From positions 5,255,501 through 5,319,500 of the forward strand of contig NC_083506.1 in NCBI RefSeq assembly GCF_032362555.1: a stretch of 64,000 nt of DNA, in the 5' to 3' direction. The translations under genes and the position numbers were made by a program. Shown piece by piece: positions 62,367-64,000 of this stretch. How positions within the stretch are numbered: position 1 is the stretch's first letter; the number at the start of each line of letters is the position of its first letter. The notes beneath the pieces are model-generated. The model saw only the letters and a list, made by a program, of their open reading frames with translations, did no database searches and was not told the DNA's origin. Source of the DNA: Amyelois transitella (Eukaryota > Arthropoda > Insecta > Lepidoptera > Pyralidae).

Positions 62367-62433
62367 CCCTCAGATAGTTTTCAGAACTTTGTCAAATAGG
62401 CTATTTGACAAAGTTCTGAAAACTATCTGAGGG
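62367..62433. repeat. Perfect 67-bp palindrome
   Basis: Arms of 33 bp (62,367-62,399 and 62,401-62,433) are exact reverse complements around a single central base. There is effectively no spacer. Confidence 0.95.
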
Positions 62434-62589
62434 CTATTGAATAGCCTATTGTAATTAGTAATTAAAATAAACTCAGGTCCTCGCAAACATAGGTATAAAG
62501 TCATGTTTTTAAATCTGAGCTGACATTACGTAATAAATTTGGGATTAATCTTTTAGTCGATGAGCTTGCAACTTGTCACTCTTTAAATC

Positions 62590-62845
62590 TCAATACATAC
62601 ATACATATGGTCACGTCTATATCTATCTCGTCGTCTATATCTAGAGCCAAAAGACTGAATGGCCACGTTTAGCTATTTAGCTTAATGATAGAATTGAGAT
62701 TCAAATAGCGACAGGTTGCTAGCCCATCGTCTAAAAAAGAATCCCAAGTTTGTAAGCCTATCCCTTTGTTGCCTTTTACGACATCCAAGGGTAAGAGATG
62801 AAGTGGTCCTATTCTTTTTTGTATTGGTGCCGGGGACCACACGGC
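62590..62845 (-). repeat. SINE, near full length (TATG-tailed family)
   Basis: Complete antisense copy: it begins with the complement of the tail (catacatacatatggtcacg) and ends ggtgccggggaccacacggc. It is abutted on the right by a partial copy in the other orientation. Confidence 0.88.
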
Positions 62846-62854
62846 ACAATTCAA

Positions 62855-62960
62855 TCATTAAGCCAAACAGGTGAACGTGGTCTATTGGTCTTTTCGACAC
62901 TGTTGGGTCTATCTTCCCCGCAAGGGATATAGACGTGATGATCTGTATGTATGTGTGTGC
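62855..62960 (+). repeat. SINE 3' half, forward orientation
   Basis: It contains cattaagccaaacaggtgaa, ccccgcaagggatatagacg and a tgtatgtatgtgtg tail. It lies about 10 bp from the antisense copy, giving a head-to-head pair. Confidence 0.82.
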
Positions 62961-64000
62961 TTAAAAATATTTTCTATTTTATCTGTTACTTTTACAAAAT
63001 GGCCGTGCTAATATGAGAACCCTGTTCCGGTTTTTGTTTCCCCTCTGGCCCCGCTGCCGTCAGTGTAGTGTATCGTTCACCGCAAGAGAAAAACGGGAAA
63101 AAATATAGTAATTTGCTGGTCCTATTACTTAATTCCCTTCCAACAAGTAAGTGCATGATCAGGTCTATCGAGTGAATACGATTTAATGTGTTTATTGTAA
63201 TGTGTTTATTAGTACTAATAAAATTTCTTAAAATCTGTGACTGTGACGCATAGAAGGAGTGCCCATTTCAGCAGCCATTTTGCTTGTGCCGGCGACACAT
63301 TTCGCGGCGCGGTTAACTATTTTACAAAATTTCTATCGAGTTTAGTCAATGATATAAATTTACTGTTCGTAATTTTTCTTTCTAAACTAAATTTGTACAC
63401 CCCATCAGACCAGTTGTCTTGAATCTCGTGAGTATTGAAAATTAATCTTTTTTTCTCATTGAATTTCCTTCAATGATGCCAATGATTGTATTTCAGTAAT
63501 AAATATTGTTCATAAAGACACCTATCCTAGCAAGTCTCTTTGGTCTCAACGATAATTCGTTAACATGAGAAAATGCGTGGGTTAGTAGAATATTCGCCTA
63601 CCTTTACGTAGAGTTAACGAGCGTTCACTCTTGTGCGTCGTAATTTTGTCTCGCGTAGCTAAGCCGTTATCTCGGTCGATAATGATAATATCAAAAGGCA
63701 TCCTAATTTAAGGCACCTAAATTAAGTTAATTTCTTAATCATATTACCATATATTCCCTTTTCGCACATGACTCAATTTTCGTTGTGTAACTCTCAATTG
63801 GGCAGGGCTCTCGGAGAAGTCTTAACCAATAAGTAATAAGTTACCAATTTAACGTTGGAGTGCCACGGCCGTGATATCGTAATGCCATTCAATGTAATGG
63901 ACACGTGCGTGACATTGAATTTGCGGAGTTCTGTTCTTTGTAGATATATTATTTCTTTAAAATTTTCATATTAAACAACAATTTAAATTGCAGCCTCATA
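62961..64000. other. Right edge of window, no gene seen
   Basis: Around 63,230-63,310 the sequence is GC-richer and could be a promoter or UTR. The window ends ttgcag/cctcata at 63,990-64,000, which resembles a splice acceptor, so an exon of a further + strand gene may start at the very end. This is only suggestive. Confidence 0.3.

Overview
This window looks like nuclear DNA of a moth or butterfly (Lepidoptera). Genes are split by many GT-AG introns, the DNA between exons is AT-rich, and several short repeats I associate with Lepidoptera occur many times. These include a SINE with a (TATG)n tail, an RTE-type LINE with the same kind of tail, a tRNA-headed SINE, and fragments ending in a 'gacgaagtcgcgggc' motif. 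The reconstructed proteins match animal families along their whole length. The species cannot be named from sequence alone.

Layout, left to right. (1) 0.6-2.7 kb, + strand: PIG-T, a subunit of the GPI transamidase, in three exons. (2) 3.5-10.2 kb, +: a very large Lys/Glu-rich protein with an N-terminal cysteine cluster, degenerate internal repeats, a coiled coil and a duplicated exon. I cannot name it. (3) 10.8-15.0 kb, +: a protein with a FAM194 (ERICH6-like) domain in five exons. Genes 2 and 3 could be one gene, because the splice phases fit. (4) 15.8-26.1 kb, -: the RagC/D GTPase in eight exons. Its last intron is 7.7 kb long and holds a nearly whole RTE LINE and a second element coding for a zinc-binding, transposase-like protein. 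(5) 26.1-36.2 kb: no convincing protein exon; it holds SINEs, a GC-rich island, a 1.7 kb terminal-inverted-repeat element with a 160-bp triplication, and a possible lipin promoter and first exon near 33 kb. (6) 36.3-53.6 kb, +: lipin, the phosphatidate phosphatase, with 15 coding exons in each isoform and two alternative last exons. Its 6 kb first coding intron carries a 92-bp tandem repeat. (7) 56.4-59.0 kb, -: MRTO4, a ribosome-assembly factor, in four exons. (8) 59.0-64.0 kb: no gene seen; it holds a long imperfect inverted repeat, a perfect 67-bp palindrome and SINE copies.

The named host genes are housekeeping genes: GPI anchoring at the ER, amino-acid sensing at the lysosome, lipid synthesis and nuclear control, and 60S ribosome assembly. 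RagC/D and lipin lie head to head, and both belong to mTORC1 biology. Exon borders were set by hand from splice sites, reading phase and remembered family sequences. All five reconstructed reading frames close without a remainder.

The items most worth a second look are the alternative C-terminal exons of lipin, the exon duplication in the large Lys/Glu-rich gene, the transposase-like gene in the RagC/D intron, several perfect hairpins, and the 3' tail shared by the SINE and the LINE.
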